Shown: piece by piece, positions 31,301-40,830 of the stretch
Layout: each line of letters starts with the position of its first letter
Position numbering within the stretch: position 1 is the first letter of the stretch
Source: Rhodococcus sp. 105337
Lineage (GTDB): Bacteria; Actinomycetota; Actinomycetes; Mycobacteriales; Mycobacteriaceae
Reading direction: 5' to 3'
NCBI RefSeq assembly: GCF_012844225.1
Contig: NZ_JABAGQ010000003.1
Coordinates: 248,001 to 312,000, forward strand
Length of the DNA stretch: 64,000 nt
Translations under genes and position numbers: made by a program
Notes under the pieces: model-generated
The model's input: only the letters and a program-made list of their open reading frames with translations
Told to the model about the DNA's origin: nothing
The model's database searches: none

Positions 31301-31662
31301 TCGATCAGGTCCTGCATGCGCCGTTCCGCTTCCGGGCCCGGTGTTCCCGTCAGATCCACGCTGCGCCAGGGCGCTTCGACACCGCGTACGACGAGTCCTG
31401 CGGTGCGCCCGTCCTTGCGGGGCCGGAAACACGTCCGCAGCGACGCATGCCGGTCGAGCAGCGCCTGCGCTGCCGTGCGCATGCGATCCTCGTCCACCGT
31501 TCCCGACAGACGCAGCACCGACTGCACGGTGTACGCGTCGGGCTCGGCGCTGCCGTCGTTGCCGGCCGGCTCGGCGGGAGCGGCGATCGTGCTCAGGTAG
31601 AGCAGACCCTGCTGCAGCGGCGAGAGCGGAACGATGTCTTCGAGCGCAGTGGAGCGAGTCAT
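22366..31662 (-). CDS. Nonribosomal peptide synthetase NRPS-1 (C-A-T-E-C-A-T-E)
   Basis: The protein has 3098 residues. Approximate domains: C1 5-440 (HHIVVDGWS at 155), A1 470-975 ([11 protein letters not shown] near 642), T1 1000-1065 (GGDSIVSIQ near 1034), E1 1080-1530 ([10 protein letters not shown] near 1229, RTVGWFT near 1388), C2 1565-1995 (HHLVLDGWS near 1717), A2 2020-2530, T2 2550-2615 (GGDSIVSM), E2 2640-3090. The start ATG at 31662 opens on an acceptor docking-like stretch ([14 protein letters not shown]). Hand-aligned specificity residues are DSADVVCVDK for A1 and DAQEVFLVDK for A2; acidic residues at the fourth and ninth positions suggest cationic side chains, with A1 arginine-like. 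Both modules end in epimerases, giving D residues. There is no thioesterase and no donor docking tail, so this is the last enzyme of the line. It lies behind the iron-regulated receptor gene. Confidence 0.95.
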   Translation of the reverse strand: MTRSTALEDIVPLSPLQQGLLYLSTIAAPAEPAGNDGSAEPDAYTVQSVLRLSGTVDEDRMRTAAQALLDRHASLRTCFRPRKDGRTAGLVVRGVEAPWRSVDLTGTPGPEAERRMQDLIDADLRHWFDLTQPPLVRWHFVRFGADDVRLLLTTHHIVVDGWSTPIMVRELLELYAAGEPAARAGTVLGPVRPYRDYLAWLERQDHDTARQLWRETLAEFTEPSLVAPPGSTRATEPCAELAVTVPPGLAERLGTLTRTAGVTFNTVLQTAWAMLLSGLLGRDDIVFGATVSGRPPELAGVESMVGLFINTVPVRVRLDPRGTVTETLRRVQLDQSRTVDHQYLGLADIQRDAGIGELFDTLTIFESYPVDREALERAQQSGGVTIAGVEAHDATNYPLVLTAGLADDLVVKLDYRPALFTRDDAAALGSRLVAILEALASDAEAPVAALDVLPGAEREQVLGAWSSGAGSSGAGSSAAADPATGTVVDALTRQFRKRSGDLAVVSGDQRLTFDDLGTESARLARLLIARGVGPDDRVGLALPRTAVMVEAIVAVLAAGGAYLPLDPSYPADRLKHMVTDAAPVVVISTSAVAGELGDVLAGADVLLLDDPAVERTRAEFPAHPVTDGDRRAPLRAGHAAYVIYTSGSTGTPKGVVVSHGNLADLHAAQRNTLMLPGIREPRGGQWRVLLTYPFAFDSAVAALTWLFDGHTLHLPDDDRRTDVDYLVEYVRAHRIDYVDTVPVLMTRLLEGGLLDPAHHRPAKVTVGGEAVSGDLWRTLAGSGVEAFNCYGPTECTVDASYARISGGPVTIGGPTPGTRLYVFDHWLRPVAPGVAGELYIAGNGVARGYLGRPGLSADRFVADPCAGSGARMYRTGDVVRWTRAGVLEYVGRDDDQVKIRGYRIEPAEVEAAAGACPGVRESVVVPHTDGRGVTRLVAYVVADDALEPADLRTTLAARLPEYMVPATVVVLPALPVTANGKIDKKALPEPDFAALTGSGEATTELETTLCSAFADVLGLERVGVDDDFFTLGGDSIVSIQLVARLRAADIQVTARQVFELRTAAAIAAAHDTAPAAEAGRETTPAVGPVPLTPIVYDTLTHMSAHTLRTFTQSRLLVTPAGLSTGDLVAGVRALLTTHHMLRSRFTVEADGNAPASWTVPEEVPDAEGLVRHVDVRGLDSDRWQAEFTAAQDAARAAIDPAAGVMVQLVFFDAGPEVPGRVLVTVHHLVVDGVSWRILVPDLASAVDGVRRGAAGALEEPRTSFRDWATGLAEAAHSDRVTQTRPVWSRSRTDTAGGAGEHTALGCRALDPARDTVSTSASVEVQVPGDITARILTSVPAAFRTGVADVLLAALAMAVTSVRGGSAVRVHLEGHGREEHIVPGADLSRTVGWFTSMYPVVLDLGASPDNPALCLAHVKESLRAVPDNGIGFGILRRLSGGDDDLFTGYRAPEIVFNYLGRMTLGETASAPWSAAPEAAALGGSVDPATPLDHVLDVNAITDDGPDGPVLSAEFTYATGLLDAVTAERIARAWGEALATLSRVADEPAAVSLTPSDLTATGLTVEETAELGRAVTGGLEDVVPLTPLQRGMYFLSGLDEDGVDVYTMQSVLDLDGVIDTVLLRRSISRLIERHAVLRTGFRISASGVPIGAVATAVETPFEVIDLSADADPAGRADAFAESDRVDRFAADTAPLVRFRLLQLSDDRSRLVFTAHHLVLDGWSTPLLVQELFQIYAAGGDTSGLARAVPFTDYLAWLDRQDGAAGLEVWREALSGVEEPTLVAPAGSSMQAELPGELSIEVPDALSERLLSVSRSRGVTVNTVVQTAWGLLLAALTGRPDVVFGAIVSGRVPDVPGVESMIGLFINTVPVRVRTSAEESVAELLSRMQSEQNRVMDHQYVGLADVQRAVGVGELFDTLLVFENYPVDRDALDRAQHDSGVRVSAMNGTDATNFPLVLVAGLQDTLRLVLEYQPAVFGEHDAAAVGQRLVRILEQLVADRPVPVAHLDVLTDAEHRNVLGRSDTPHAPASGAATVADLLDAQIARTPDVPAVVSGAVTLSFAELGDRSARLARLLIGAGVGPETVVGLALPRSEHMIVAIAAAIRSGGVYVPMDPSYPADRLAHMIADSGPCVIVTTADVAGRIDAVAGETPVVVLDDPATRKALASLPATPVTDADRRAVLHPDNGVYVIYTSGSTGVPKGVAVTHANLLNLFDSHRADLYVPTVAASQREVVGVGHAWSFGFDASWQPTLWMFDGHTVHVFDEDTMRDPERMVAYTIEHRLDFLEVTPSFLDRMLAAGLYDHPHRPATVGFGGEAVNPASWRRLRELTDGRAFNLYGPTECTVDSLVGKVTDADTPCLGRAVHGGGAHVLDAMLRPVPTGVAGELYISGDGVARGYLGRPDLTCTRFVPNPFGSSGSRLYRTGDVVKRVAGADGSTVLEFLGRGDDQVKIRGFRVELGEVEAALTAVRGVRDAVVVAHTDNRGVVRLVGYVTPDGDVDPAAVRAATAVTLPDYMVPAVVMVLDRFPATVNGKVDRKALPEPDFAALVGSREPSTPAEAALAAVVADVLGLDRVGADDDFFSLGGDSIVSMQLVSKARAAGVRITTRQVFELRTVADLAAAADTAGPVHERVYGTGEAIGDVPLVPIVWEALGWGSDLGRFSQARLLVAPSGLTVPTLQTAVTALLDVHPMLRSRFRAGGARPTWTVPAERAPEVPAIDALVRRVDATHLGEAGVDDPRWQDLFAAERERAYSSLDPDAGVMLQVVWFDFGPRTAGRVLVAVHHLVVDGVSWRILVPDLADAVEQAAGGGTIRLAASGTPFRAWATGLVEAARSERVVESWPAWEPALSTSEPSLGERGLDPSVDTVSALRSVRVRVPVPVTERVLAGESINEALLTALALAVASVRGGDTVRVELEGHGREEDVVPGADISRTVGWFTSMFPVALDLTGIDIGDALEGGPAAGDALARATRSLRALPDNGIGFGVLHRFNPEFADRFAGYRRPEVVFNYLGRMTLGEETGAPWSGAPEAPALGGSVDPSTPLDHVLQVDAITEDTEDGPVLDCEFAAATGVVGAGTLELLSQRWVQALTALAGRRSPVA
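30233..30277 (-). repeat. 15-bp tandem repeat encoding a Ser/Gly/Ala linker in NRPS-1
   Basis: The unit GAAGACCCGGCTCCC occurs twice perfectly (30233-30247, 30248-30262) and once in degenerate form (to about 30277). On the coding strand it gives the repeated SSGAG linker between C1 and A1 (about residues 462-476). It is in frame and probably a slippage-expanded flexible hinge. Confidence 0.8.
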
Positions 31663-31706
31663 GGCAGCTTTCCGGGGCGGAGACGGGCGTGTCGGGCACG
31701 ACGAAC

Positions 31707-31738
31707 ACGGCCCCCGAGTCGGGGACATCGGGGGCCGT
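31707..31738 (-). terminator. Strong hairpin between receptor gene and NRPS-1
   Basis: A perfect 11-bp stem (ACGGCCCCCGA / TCGGGGGCCGT) with a 10-nt loop lies 38 bp after the receptor stop and 45 bp before NRPS-1. There is no U-tract. It could be a partial terminator that lets the receptor be made in excess over the large synthetase, or an mRNA-stabilising structure. Confidence 0.65.
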
Positions 31739-31776
31739 TCGGTCGATGGCAGCCGCGGTGGTCGACCGCGACGGTG

Positions 31777-32796
31777 TTACTGCTTCTGGTTCGCGGGCAA
31801 CTTGTCGAGCGCGGCGTCGATGGAGTCGAGTGCGAGCAGCGCGGTTTCGTACGTGGCGGCGTTGGCGTGCTGGACGCCGACGAGGTTGCCGGCCTTGACG
31901 GCGGGCAGGTTCTGCCACAGCGGCGAGTCGAAGACTTCCTGGAGTTCGGCGGAGACCGAGCCGTCCGCTTCGAGGCCGTAGACGATCACGTCTGCGTCCG
32001 CGAGGTTCTGCGGCAGCTGCTCGAGCGAGACGTATTCGCCGTGGACGTCTGCGGGATCGACGGGCTCGCCGGGGAACGTGAAGCCGAGGTCGTCGAACAG
32101 GTTGGTGGTGTAGGACGACTTGTACTCGCGGAAGAACTCGCCCGGCTCGGTGCCGCAGGTGCTGCACAGGCCGGCGAAGTTCAGGCTGCCGAGGGTATCC
32201 GCGTACTTGTCCGCGATCTCGGTGGCACGCGCTTCGTACTCCGACTTGAACTCCCCGTAGGCGTCACCGACGTTGGCGGCGTCGGCGTACTGCTCGCCGA
32301 GCGAGCGCCAGTCGCCGGGGTTGGTGGGGCCGAGGAACACGACCGGCGCAAGGGCCTCGAGCTTGGCCATGTCGACCTGGGACTGCACGCGGGCCGGAAC
32401 GCCCATGATGATCAGGTCGGGCTCGGCAGCCGTGATGGCCTCGTAGTTCAGCTCACTCGCTGCTCCGTCGGGTGCCACCTTCGGCAGTTCCTCGTACGCG
32501 GCGAGCGTCTCCTCGTCCATGCTCCCGATCTCGCGGGTCCATTCGCACACCGCGGCAAGGTTCGCCCCGGCCTGGATGAGCGGGAACGCGGCGTAGCCAC
32601 AGGCGACGATGCGCTGCGGATCGGACGGGATCTCGATCGAGCCGTTCTGCGCCTCGAACGTCCGGGTAGCAGCCGCCTCCGTGCTGTCCGAGGCATCGCC
32701 GCTGTCGCTCGAGCAGCCCACCAGGCCGGCCGTGAGCAGCGCAGCCGCACCGAGAACCGCGACGCTACGCGCCCGGCTACGTTCAAGAACCCGCAT
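31777..32796 (-). CDS. Lipoprotein ferric-siderophore-binding protein (FeuA/FepB-like)
   Basis: A 339-residue periplasmic-binding-type receptor. The N terminus is a lipoprotein signal with lipobox LVGC (Cys near residue 28) followed by a Ser/Asp-rich linker. The PF01497-type fold follows: IPSDPQRIVACGYAAFPLIQAGA, AITAAEPDLIIMG, ADADVIVYGLEADG and LPAVKAGNLVGVQ. It would capture the ferric catecholate at the outer face of the membrane. ATG at 32796 has GGGAGAAA upstream. An IdeR box at 32845-32863 precedes it, making it the first gene of an iron-controlled unit with NRPS-1, ArCP and the exporter. The permease and ATPase partners are not in the window. The GLCSTCGTEPG segment (near residue 210) adds two extra cysteines. 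Confidence 0.93.
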   Translation of the reverse strand: MRVLERSRARSVAVLGAAALLTAGLVGCSSDSGDASDSTEAAATRTFEAQNGSIEIPSDPQRIVACGYAAFPLIQAGANLAAVCEWTREIGSMDEETLAAYEELPKVAPDGAASELNYEAITAAEPDLIIMGVPARVQSQVDMAKLEALAPVVFLGPTNPGDWRSLGEQYADAANVGDAYGEFKSEYEARATEIADKYADTLGSLNFAGLCSTCGTEPGEFFREYKSSYTTNLFDDLGFTFPGEPVDPADVHGEYVSLEQLPQNLADADVIVYGLEADGSVSAELQEVFDSPLWQNLPAVKAGNLVGVQHANAATYETALLALDSIDAALDKLPANQKQ

Positions 32797-32844
32797 GACG
32801 TTTCTCCCAGATGTGTTCTCGCCGGGATGTACCCCCGGTCACGA

Positions 32845-32863
32845 TTGGTTAGGCTAACCGAAA
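32845..32863 (-). promoter_or_regulatory. IdeR/DtxR-type iron box before the receptor gene
   Basis: The sequence ATTGGTTAGGCTAACCGAA matches the mycobacterial IdeR consensus TTAGGTTAGGCTAACCTAA through the whole 13-bp core GGTTAGGCTAACC. It lies 49 bp upstream of the receptor ATG and only 26 bp beyond the NRPS-2 stop, so the receptor-NRPS-1-ArCP-exporter unit has its own iron-repressed promoter. Confidence 0.85.
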
Positions 32864-32888
32864 CAATTGGCCACGCCAAGCGTCACGA

Positions 32889-35800
32889 TCATCCGAATTC
32901 CAAGGCGAACTCGTCGATCTCCGACTGATCGAGGCCACCGAGAGTCAGATCCGACGGAGTGAATCCACCGGCATCCCCCGACGCCGCGTGTCCGGCCAGC
33001 GCCTCCAGTGCCGCAACCCAGCACTCCACGAGGTCTGCGACCACGTGCTCGGGCACCAGTGCCGGGCTGTAGCCGAACGTGCCCCGGAGCACCGGCCCCT
33101 CCCCCGTTTCCTCGGTGAAGACGCCGATTTCGAGCGCGTGGTTCACCGGCATGTCTGCCTCGGTGGCACCGCCGAGACCGGCCGACTCCGGCGCACTCGA
33201 CCACGGCTGTCCCTCCGCCTCACCCAGCGTCAGTCTGCCCAGGTAGTTGAACCCGATCTCGGGGGCGGCCGCCGACGCGAGAACGTGCCGTCCCTGTTCG
33301 TCGAGATGCCGGAGAATCCCGAATCCGACACCGCTGTCGGGGATCTCGCGAAGCTGCTCCTTGACCTTCTTGAGTGCCTCACCGGCATTCCGGCCACCTG
33401 CGAAGGCGTCGTCGAGGTCTGCCCCCGACACGTCGAGCCTGGCCGGGTACAGGCTCGTGAACCATCCGACGGTGCGCGACAGATCGGCGCCGGCCACCAC
33501 CTGCTCTTCTCGTCCGTGCCCTTCGAGATCCACCACCACCGCACCCGCGCCACACACCCGGGCTGTGGCCAGTGCCAGCGCGGTGAGCAGAACGTCGTCG
33601 ACACCCGCGTGGAATTGCTCGGGCACCGTCGTGAGCAGAGCCTCCGTCACTGCGACCGGCACGTCGACATGCGCCTGCGCCGTCGCGGACATCGTGTCCC
33701 GCGTGGGATCGACAGGGCGGGAGGCGAAGGCAGCACGGCCGCCGGGCGCCGTGATACGACGCCACAACGGCAGTTCGGTTCGTCGCGCCGGCGCGGCCTC
33801 GAGCAAGCCGCGAGCCCAGACACGCAGCGGGGTACCGGACCGGAGCGGCGCGGTACCCGCGACGGCCTCGGCGAGGTCCGGGACCAGAATCCGCCACGAC
33901 ACCCCGTCCACCACCAGGTGGTGCACCGCGAGCAGCACCCGGCCCTGCACGCCGGGGCCCGGATCGAAGAACACGACGCGCACGAGTTCCCCGGACCCGG
34001 GGTCCAGCGCCGCGTACGCCTCCTCGGTCGCCGCGACCATCACCGCGGACGGGTCGTCCAGGCCGGAGATGTCGACCCGGGTGACCACGTGCGCAGCCGA
34101 CACCGCACCCACCGGCAGGACCTCGAGAACGCGTGCAGCCGAGTCGAACACCGAACGCAGCGCGTCGTGGACGTCGAGCAGGGATTGCACGGCGCCGGTC
34201 AGTTCGCCGAGCGTGAGGCCTTCCGGGGTACGCAGCAGCCTGGACTGCGCGTACCTGGCGTACGGTCCCCCTCGGTCCAGCAGGTCGTGAACGATGGGCG
34301 TCGCCGGAATGCTGCCGAGCGCCGCCGCGACATCCGTTTCCTGCCGGCCTGTATCCACCTCGGCGACGCGGGCCAGACCGGCGACGGTCCGGTGCTCGAA
34401 AACGTGCCGCGCGGTGAACCGCAGACCCGCCGCGCGGGCCTTGGCCACGAGCTGGATCGACACGATGGAATCACCACCGAGAGAGAAGAAGTCGTCGTCG
34501 AGGCCGACCGCGTCGAGTCCGAGCACGTCGGCCACCACGGCGCAGAGCCGCCGTTCCATGTCGTTGCCCGCCACCCGGCCGGCTGTCGCGGGTGCGAACA
34601 CCGGGGCGGGGAGCGCGGCCCGGTCCACCTTGCCGTTCGCGGTCAGCGGGAACTCCTCGAGCACCACCACCGCAGCGGGCACCATGTGGTCGGGCAGCCG
34701 TTCGGCCGTGTATGCCCGGACCGCGTCACCGTCCACCTGCGCAGTCCCCGGCACGACGTAGCCGACGAGACGTCTGCGTCCGGGTTCGTCCTCGCGGGCG
34801 AGCACAGCGGCGGCTGTCACGTCCGGATGTCCGGCGAGTACCGCCTCGACCTCACCGAGTTCGATACGGAACCCGCGAATCTTGACCTGATCGTCGGCGC
34901 GGCCGAGATATTCGAGACGATGGGGCACCCGGGATGTCCACCGCACCGTGTCGCCGGTGCGGTACAGCCGGCTCCCCGGTGTACCGAACGGATCGGCCAC
35001 GAACCTTCCGGCCGTGAGGCCGTGCCGGCCGAGGTATCCGCGGGTCACGTGGGGACCGCCGACGTACAGCTCACCCGGCACACCCGGCGCCACGGGGCGC
35101 AGGTAGCGGTCGAGGACGAGCGCACGACCCCCGGCGATGGGCTCGCCGATATGCGGCGCCACGTCCGCCGTCATGACTGCGGCAGTCGCGTCCACCGTGC
35201 ACTCGGTGGGTCCGTAGATGTTCAGTGCGCGCAGCCCCGGAGTGGCGGCGAGCCGGGCCCACAGCTCGGCGGGCACGGCCTCGCCGCCGACGGCGACCAC
35301 CGACGGGCGGTGATCCGCGGCGGGGTCGAGAAGCCCTTCTGCGACGAGTTGCGTCATCAGCACCGGCGCGCAGTCCAGGGCGTCGATCCGATGGCCGCGG
35401 ACATAGCCGACGATGCCGTCTGCGTCGGCGGTCAACTCTTCGGGGAGCACGTGCACGGTGTGGCCGCCGAGCATCGCGAGCAACTGGTCGACCGAGGAAT
35501 CGAACGCGAAGGTGTAACTGAGCAGCACCCGCAGCCGCTGTTCTGCCGGGTCACCGTAAGTGCCGGAACGCACCGTCTCCCAGAGATTCACCACACCGCG
35601 GTGCGGCACGACGACGCCCTTCGGCAGACCGGTGGAACCGGAGGTGTAGACCACGTAGGCGGCGTTGTCCGCACGGGCGCGACCGCGCAGTTCCGTGGCC
35701 GGCGACGGCATGCTCGCGTCGCCGCACTCCGCGACGGCACTCTCGTCGAGCGCGACGGTCACCCCTGCATCGCGCATCATGTAGTCGATGCGCTCGAGCG

Positions 35801-38800
35801 GGTAGTTCGGGTCGATCGCGAGGTACGCCGCGCCCGCCTTCCAGACACCGAGAATCGCCGCGACCACGGCGCTTCCCCGCGGGAGCCGTAGCGCGACGAC
35901 CGTTTCTGCCCGGACGCCGCGATCCACGAGATGACACGCGATCCGGTCGGACCACGCGTCGAGTTCCCCGAACGTCAGGGTTTCCTCCGCGGAGACGACA
36001 GCGGGGAGATGCGCCGCTGCGGCAACCGTGCGGTCGAACAGGTCGACCAGCGTCTCCGGAACGGGTTCCGGGCGTGCGGATTCCGGTGCCGATCGACCGG
36101 CGCGGAGCCAGTCGCGTTCGGCGCCGGAGAGCAGGTCGACACGGGACAGGGGACGGTCGGGGTCTCCGGCCAGAGCGGCGAACCCACGCACCACGCGCGC
36201 GGCGAAAGACTCGGCGGTGTCGTGGTCGAACAGATCACGGGCGTATTCGACGCGTACCCGCATGGACCCGTCCGGTGTGTCCACGACGTCGAATGTCAGA
36301 TCGAACATCGCGGCATCGTTGGGGACGAGGGACACCTCGGGCGCCAGGTGCTCGAACGCACGCAGGGCAGGCGGGTTCCGGTACTGCACCATCACCTGGA
36401 ACAGGGGGTGGCGGGCGGCACTTCGCTCGGGGTCGAGGGCCTCGACGACCCGGTCGAACGACACGTCCTGGTGGGCGTACGCGGCGATGTCGGCGTTCTT
36501 GATGCGGGCCAGCAGTTCCCGCACGGTCGGGTCACCGGACAGGTCGGTGCGCAGGACCACCATGTTGACGAAGAACCCCACGAGATCGTCGAGTTCGGAG
36601 GCGGGCCGGCCCGCGGTGGGTGAGCCGATCGGGATGTCCTCCCCGGCCCCGCTGTGGGAGAGCGCGAGTGCCACGGCGGCGTGCACCATCATGAACATCG
36701 TCGTGCCGGTATCGCGGCCGGCGGTGCGCACCGCGTCGGCGAGTCCGGCCGGGACGGCCAGTTCGACGCCGCCACCGGCGGATGATGCCACGGCCGGGCG
36801 AGGCCGGTCGGTTGCCAGCTCGAGTTCCGCGGGTAGACCCGCGAGCTCGGTGCGCCAGAAGTCGAGTTGCCGTCCGGCGAGCCCGGTCTCGTCCTTCGGG
36901 TCGCCGAGCAGTTCACGCTGCCACACCGCATAGTCCGTGTACTGGACGGCCAGCGGAGCCGGCTCGGTGACGGCGGCACCTGTGTGCGCGGCGTAGAAGG
37001 TTCCGAGGTCCCGCAACAGAATCGGCGTGGACAGTTCGTCGCTCGCGATGTGGTGCACGAGCAGCAACAGGATGCTCACGCCGGGCGCGACGGTGAACAG
37101 CCGCACCCGGACCGGCATTTCGCGCTCGAGGTCGAATGCGTAGCGCGCCGCCGACCTCACGTCCGCCTCCACCGTGTCCGGGCCGGTCTCCACGACCGCG
37201 AACGGCGTCTCGACGTGCTCGAGTACCCGCTGCATCCCGGTTCCGTCCCGTTCGGTCAGCACCGTGCGCAGGCTGTCGTGGCGGGCGAGGACGTCGGTGA
37301 CGGCACGGCGCATCGCGTCGGCGTCGACGTCGCCGTGCAACCGCACGGTCAGAGGAACGTTGTACGTGGGGCTGGGCCCCTCCATCCGGAACAGGAACCA
37401 CAGCCGTTGCTGCGCGAACGACAGCGGGACGAGGTCCCCGTGCTTCCTCGCGACCAGCGGTGGGCGTGCGGGCCCGGCGTCCACACCCGCTCTCTCGCAG
37501 CGCACAGCCAGTCCGGCCACCGTCGGATGGTCGAATACTTCCCGGATCGCCAGTTCGACACCGAGAGTGTCCCGCACCCGGGCGAGAAGCTTCGCTGCCG
37601 AGAGCGAGTGTCCACCGAGTGCGAAGAAGTCGTCGTCGGCGCCGACGCTGTCGAGGTCCAGGATCTCTGCGAACAGCTCGGACAGGCGGCGTTCGAGTTC
37701 GGTGGCCGGAGGTCGCGAGGAGACGAGCGTGGCGAAATCCGGTGCGGGAAGCCCCTTCCGGTCCAGCTTTCCGTTCGAGGTCAGCGGTAGCTCACCCAGC
37801 ACGACGAGTGCAGCAGGCACCATCGGTGCCGGGAGCCACTCGGTCAGTTGCGCCCGGGCGACCGCCGGATCGAGTGCATCGCCGACGAGATAGCCCACGA
37901 GTTGTGCGGTACCGGCAGCGTCCGTCTGAATCGCCGACACGGCGTGCACCACACCGGGAAGCCGCAGCAACGCCGCGTCCACCTCCCCGAGTTCGATGCG
38001 GAACCCGCGCACCTTCACCTGGTTGTCGACGCGACCGCGGTAGACGATGTTCCCGTCCTCCGTCCACATCGCGCGGTCGCCCGTGCGGTAGAGGCGCGCG
38101 TGGACGGGATCGGCCGAGCCCGTCCCGAACGGGTTCGCGACGAACCGGGTCGCGGTGAGGGAGGGCGCGTCGAGATAACCGCGGACGACACCCGGACCGG
38201 ACAGGTACAGCTCCCCCTCCGTTCCCGGCGGCACCGGGGCGAGACCGCTGTCGAGGAGGTAGGCGCGCAAGTTCGCGACCGGCCGCCCCACCACGGGAGT
38301 CTCGCTGTCGTGCACCTCGGCCACGAGGGCGTCGACACTGCACTCGGTGGGGCCGTAGAAGTTGAACGCGGCGCCGCGGCGCGCGCGCAGGTTCTCCCAC
38401 AGCCGGCCGGTGGCCGCGTCGCCGCCGAAGCCGAGGGTGGAGACGGTGTTCTCGGGAAGCATCCCGTCCTCGACGACGTGGTCGAGTTGCGCCGGCGACA
38501 GTTCGACGAAGTCCCAGTCCTCGCGCAACGCCTGTTCGGTCAGTCGTGCGGGGTCGCGCTGGGCGGATTCGTCGACGATGTGGAGGGTGTGCCCGGCGAG
38601 CATCCACAGCAAGGGTTGCACGGAGGCGTCGAACGCGAGCGACCACGCGAGTCCGAGGTGCAGGTGGTCGTGCCCGGCTTCGCGTGCGGCGCGGGTGAAC
38701 ACCTGCTCGCGGTGGCTGTGCAGGAGATTGACCAGGCCGCGGTGTGGGGCGACCACGCCCTTGGGCCGTCCTGTGGATCCGGAGGTGTAGATGACGTACG

Positions 38801-40658
38801 CGACCGAGTCGGGCGTGGGCCCCGACCGTCCGACGGGTGGCAGATCTGTCTCCACACGGCCGTCGATGTCGGTGTCGGTGTCGTCGAGGAGAATCCGGCG
38901 GGTGGCACCGTCGGCGTCCGCAACCCGTCCGTCCGTGGTGCGGTCGGTGAGCACGTACACGGGCGATGCGTCGGACAGCACGTACGCGAGGCGCTCGAGT
39001 GGCTGGTCGATGTCGAGCGGCACATACGCCGCGCCGGTTTCGAGCACTGCGAAAATCGCGACGACGGCGTCGACCGTACGCGGCAGTGCGATCGCGATCC
39101 GCGGTTCGGCAGCGTCGCCGAGTCCCTCGGACGCGAGATATCGCGCGAGCCGGTCGACCCGGGTGCGCAACTCCGCGTAGGTCAGCGTGGTTGTGGCGTC
39201 CGCGAGCGCCGGCACGTCGGGTGTCGCGGCGGCCTGCCGGTGCAGCAGATCGACGAGAGTCAGGTCCGAATCGACCGGTATGTCCGGAGATGCGCTCCAG
39301 CACTCCAGGATTCGTGTCCGCTCGGCGGGAACAAGGATCGGCAGTTGCGCGAGCGATGTCGCCGGATCGAGGGTGGTCACCGAATCGAACAACTGCTCGA
39401 GACGTGCGGCGTGAAGCCGCAGGTCGTCCTCGTCATAGAGGTCGGCGTCGGCGTCGACGAAGACCTCCAGGCCGGCGCTCTCGTCGAGGGGCCGCACCGT
39501 GATCATGAAATCCTGGAGCGGTCCGCGGGCGATCGAATGGACTGCAGCGGTGATATCGGCGAAACGGAACCGGTCGCCGAACGGTTTCACGTTGACGGAC
39601 GGGCCGATGACCCCTCGCGACCCGGCGGGCAGACGCAGGTCGCGCTGGATGTCCTCACCGCGGTAGCGGTAGTGCTTGCGGCACCGGGCAACCGAATCGC
39701 GGACCTGCCCGACGAGGCCGGACAGGCTGTCGCGTGCGGCGGGGCGCAGCCGCAACGGCACGACGTTGACCGCCGTCATCGGCACGTTCAGCGCGGCGGA
39801 ACCGAGCCTGTTCATCACCGGGAATCCGATGGTGATGTCGTCCCGTCCGGTCGCACCGCGCAGGTACGCGGCGACCAAGGCGGTCACCGCGTCGCCCCAG
39901 CTTCCACGGGCTGATTTGCCGAGTGCGGCGAGCGCATTCTGCTGCTGTGCGTCGAGGGTGAACCGGGCGGCCCGGGAACGACGCGCGATTCCGCTCGCCC
40001 CGGGGCTCAGTGCCACCGCCTCCTCGACGTCCGCGAGGTAGTCGGCCCAGAACGCCCGGTCGGCGGCGAAGTCGTCCGACTCGCGGTAGCTCTCCTCTTC
40101 CCGCACGACCGGTTCGACGGGGGCGAAGCGGTGCGCGGGCGGCTCGGTACCGGCGACGAGCGCGGTGTAGTGCTCGCCGATGCGACGGTTGAACAGGGAG
40201 AACCCGAACGCGTCGAACACGAGGTGATGCCCGCACACGTACAGCACGACACGGTCGTCCGCGAGGCGCAGTACGGCGGCGCGGACGCACACGTCGACGG
40301 CCGGATCGATGGCGCGTGCCAGGTCGTTCGTCATCCACTCGTGGGCCGCGACCCACGGGTCCGGCGCGCCGCGCACGTCCACGACGGGCGGGTCGCCGAG
40401 TTGCCTGCGTCCGGGAAACTGGACGACCGTACCGTCGGGCTGTGTTTCGAAGGCCGCGACCAGGGCCTCGCAGTCGTCGGCGGCACGACGCACCGCCACC
40501 ACCAGGGCGTCCGCATCGACCGATCCGCGTAGTTCGAGGCATTCCGAGGTGTTGAAAATCGGGTTGTCGGGGGTCAATTGCTGAGCGAACCATACGCCCG
40601 TCTGGGCGCGCGTAAGCGCAAGTCCCGAAGTCGACGGCCTGGACGTGGGCACTGTCAT
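32889..40658 (-). CDS. Nonribosomal peptide synthetase NRPS-2 (C-A-T-C-A-T-E)
   Basis: The protein has 2589 residues. Approximate domains: C1 15-450 ([10 protein letters not shown] near 143, with Ala in place of the usual Gly), A1 475-960 ([11 protein letters not shown] near 628), T1 980-1050 (GGHSL, the type that faces a C domain), C2 1065-1500 (HHIASDELS near 1203), A2 1520-2010, T2 2030-2095 (GGDSIVSIQ), E 2110-2555 ([17 protein letters not shown]). It ends in a donor docking-like tail ([18 protein letters not shown]). C1 would accept DHB from the free ArCP. Hand-aligned specificity residues are DAQELFFVDK (A1) and DSDDVVIVDK (A2). Residue 1 should stay L and residue 2 become D. Start ATG at 40658 precedes [15 protein letters not shown]. 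It is transcribed divergently from dhbC across an IdeR box. Confidence 0.95.
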   Translation of the reverse strand: MTVPTSRPSTSGLALTRAQTGVWFAQQLTPDNPIFNTSECLELRGSVDADALVVAVRRAADDCEALVAAFETQPDGTVVQFPGRRQLGDPPVVDVRGAPDPWVAAHEWMTNDLARAIDPAVDVCVRAAVLRLADDRVVLYVCGHHLVFDAFGFSLFNRRIGEHYTALVAGTEPPAHRFAPVEPVVREEESYRESDDFAADRAFWADYLADVEEAVALSPGASGIARRSRAARFTLDAQQQNALAALGKSARGSWGDAVTALVAAYLRGATGRDDITIGFPVMNRLGSAALNVPMTAVNVVPLRLRPAARDSLSGLVGQVRDSVARCRKHYRYRGEDIQRDLRLPAGSRGVIGPSVNVKPFGDRFRFADITAAVHSIARGPLQDFMITVRPLDESAGLEVFVDADADLYDEDDLRLHAARLEQLFDSVTTLDPATSLAQLPILVPAERTRILECWSASPDIPVDSDLTLVDLLHRQAAATPDVPALADATTTLTYAELRTRVDRLARYLASEGLGDAAEPRIAIALPRTVDAVVAIFAVLETGAAYVPLDIDQPLERLAYVLSDASPVYVLTDRTTDGRVADADGATRRILLDDTDTDIDGRVETDLPPVGRSGPTPDSVAYVIYTSGSTGRPKGVVAPHRGLVNLLHSHREQVFTRAAREAGHDHLHLGLAWSLAFDASVQPLLWMLAGHTLHIVDESAQRDPARLTEQALREDWDFVELSPAQLDHVVEDGMLPENTVSTLGFGGDAATGRLWENLRARRGAAFNFYGPTECSVDALVAEVHDSETPVVGRPVANLRAYLLDSGLAPVPPGTEGELYLSGPGVVRGYLDAPSLTATRFVANPFGTGSADPVHARLYRTGDRAMWTEDGNIVYRGRVDNQVKVRGFRIELGEVDAALLRLPGVVHAVSAIQTDAAGTAQLVGYLVGDALDPAVARAQLTEWLPAPMVPAALVVLGELPLTSNGKLDRKGLPAPDFATLVSSRPPATELERRLSELFAEILDLDSVGADDDFFALGGHSLSAAKLLARVRDTLGVELAIREVFDHPTVAGLAVRCERAGVDAGPARPPLVARKHGDLVPLSFAQQRLWFLFRMEGPSPTYNVPLTVRLHGDVDADAMRRAVTDVLARHDSLRTVLTERDGTGMQRVLEHVETPFAVVETGPDTVEADVRSAARYAFDLEREMPVRVRLFTVAPGVSILLLLVHHIASDELSTPILLRDLGTFYAAHTGAAVTEPAPLAVQYTDYAVWQRELLGDPKDETGLAGRQLDFWRTELAGLPAELELATDRPRPAVASSAGGGVELAVPAGLADAVRTAGRDTGTTMFMMVHAAVALALSHSGAGEDIPIGSPTAGRPASELDDLVGFFVNMVVLRTDLSGDPTVRELLARIKNADIAAYAHQDVSFDRVVEALDPERSAARHPLFQVMVQYRNPPALRAFEHLAPEVSLVPNDAAMFDLTFDVVDTPDGSMRVRVEYARDLFDHDTAESFAARVVRGFAALAGDPDRPLSRVDLLSGAERDWLRAGRSAPESARPEPVPETLVDLFDRTVAAAAHLPAVVSAEETLTFGELDAWSDRIACHLVDRGVRAETVVALRLPRGSAVVAAILGVWKAGAAYLAIDPNYPLERIDYMMRDAGVTVALDESAVAECGDASMPSPATELRGRARADNAAYVVYTSGSTGLPKGVVVPHRGVVNLWETVRSGTYGDPAEQRLRVLLSYTFAFDSSVDQLLAMLGGHTVHVLPEELTADADGIVGYVRGHRIDALDCAPVLMTQLVAEGLLDPAADHRPSVVAVGGEAVPAELWARLAATPGLRALNIYGPTECTVDATAAVMTADVAPHIGEPIAGGRALVLDRYLRPVAPGVPGELYVGGPHVTRGYLGRHGLTAGRFVADPFGTPGSRLYRTGDTVRWTSRVPHRLEYLGRADDQVKIRGFRIELGEVEAVLAGHPDVTAAAVLAREDEPGRRRLVGYVVPGTAQVDGDAVRAYTAERLPDHMVPAAVVVLEEFPLTANGKVDRAALPAPVFAPATAGRVAGNDMERRLCAVVADVLGLDAVGLDDDFFSLGGDSIVSIQLVAKARAAGLRFTARHVFEHRTVAGLARVAEVDTGRQETDVAAALGSIPATPIVHDLLDRGGPYARYAQSRLLRTPEGLTLGELTGAVQSLLDVHDALRSVFDSAARVLEVLPVGAVSAAHVVTRVDISGLDDPSAVMVAATEEAYAALDPGSGELVRVVFFDPGPGVQGRVLLAVHHLVVDGVSWRILVPDLAEAVAGTAPLRSGTPLRVWARGLLEAAPARRTELPLWRRITAPGGRAAFASRPVDPTRDTMSATAQAHVDVPVAVTEALLTTVPEQFHAGVDDVLLTALALATARVCGAGAVVVDLEGHGREEQVVAGADLSRTVGWFTSLYPARLDVSGADLDDAFAGGRNAGEALKKVKEQLREIPDSGVGFGILRHLDEQGRHVLASAAAPEIGFNYLGRLTLGEAEGQPWSSAPESAGLGGATEADMPVNHALEIGVFTEETGEGPVLRGTFGYSPALVPEHVVADLVECWVAALEALAGHAASGDAGGFTPSDLTLGGLDQSEIDEFALEFG

Positions 40659-40738
40659 CCCCTTTTCTGCGTTCGAAAACTCTTGGGCGCGAGCAGAACA
40701 CCCGTGTTGCGCAACTCTCGGCAATGCGGAACAGTACC

Positions 40739-40757
40739 AAAGGTAAGGCTAACCGTA
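40739..40757. promoter_or_regulatory. IdeR/DtxR-type iron box in the NRPS-2/dhbC divergent promoter
   Basis: The sequence AAAGGTAAGGCTAACCGTA has one mismatch to the 13-bp IdeR core. It lies 81 bp from the NRPS-2 ATG and 73 bp from the dhbC ATG, the only gap between the two divergent units. One regulator site could therefore repress both the DHB pathway and the synthetase when iron is plentiful. Confidence 0.82.
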
Positions 40758-40830
40758 TATGTTGCTGAAGCGATCTTGTGCACCTTGCGCTCGATCCGCC
40801 TTCTCACTTCCGCTATCGAGAGGTTCGAGC

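Noticed and set aside
22534-35891. Very long open frames on the plus strand opposite the NRPS genes (for example 22534-27108, 27187-30087, 30487-32928, 32988-35891)
   Set aside because: They lie antisense to genes with complete domain series, have Arg/His/Asp-rich composition with no recognisable domain, and arise because strong third-position GC removes stop codons in the complementary frame.
22366-40658. Naming the product heterobactin or rhodobactin
   Set aside because: Four A domains with three epimerases, no visible hydroxylase and no thioesterase do not allow a safe match; only a DHB-capped peptide can be claimed.
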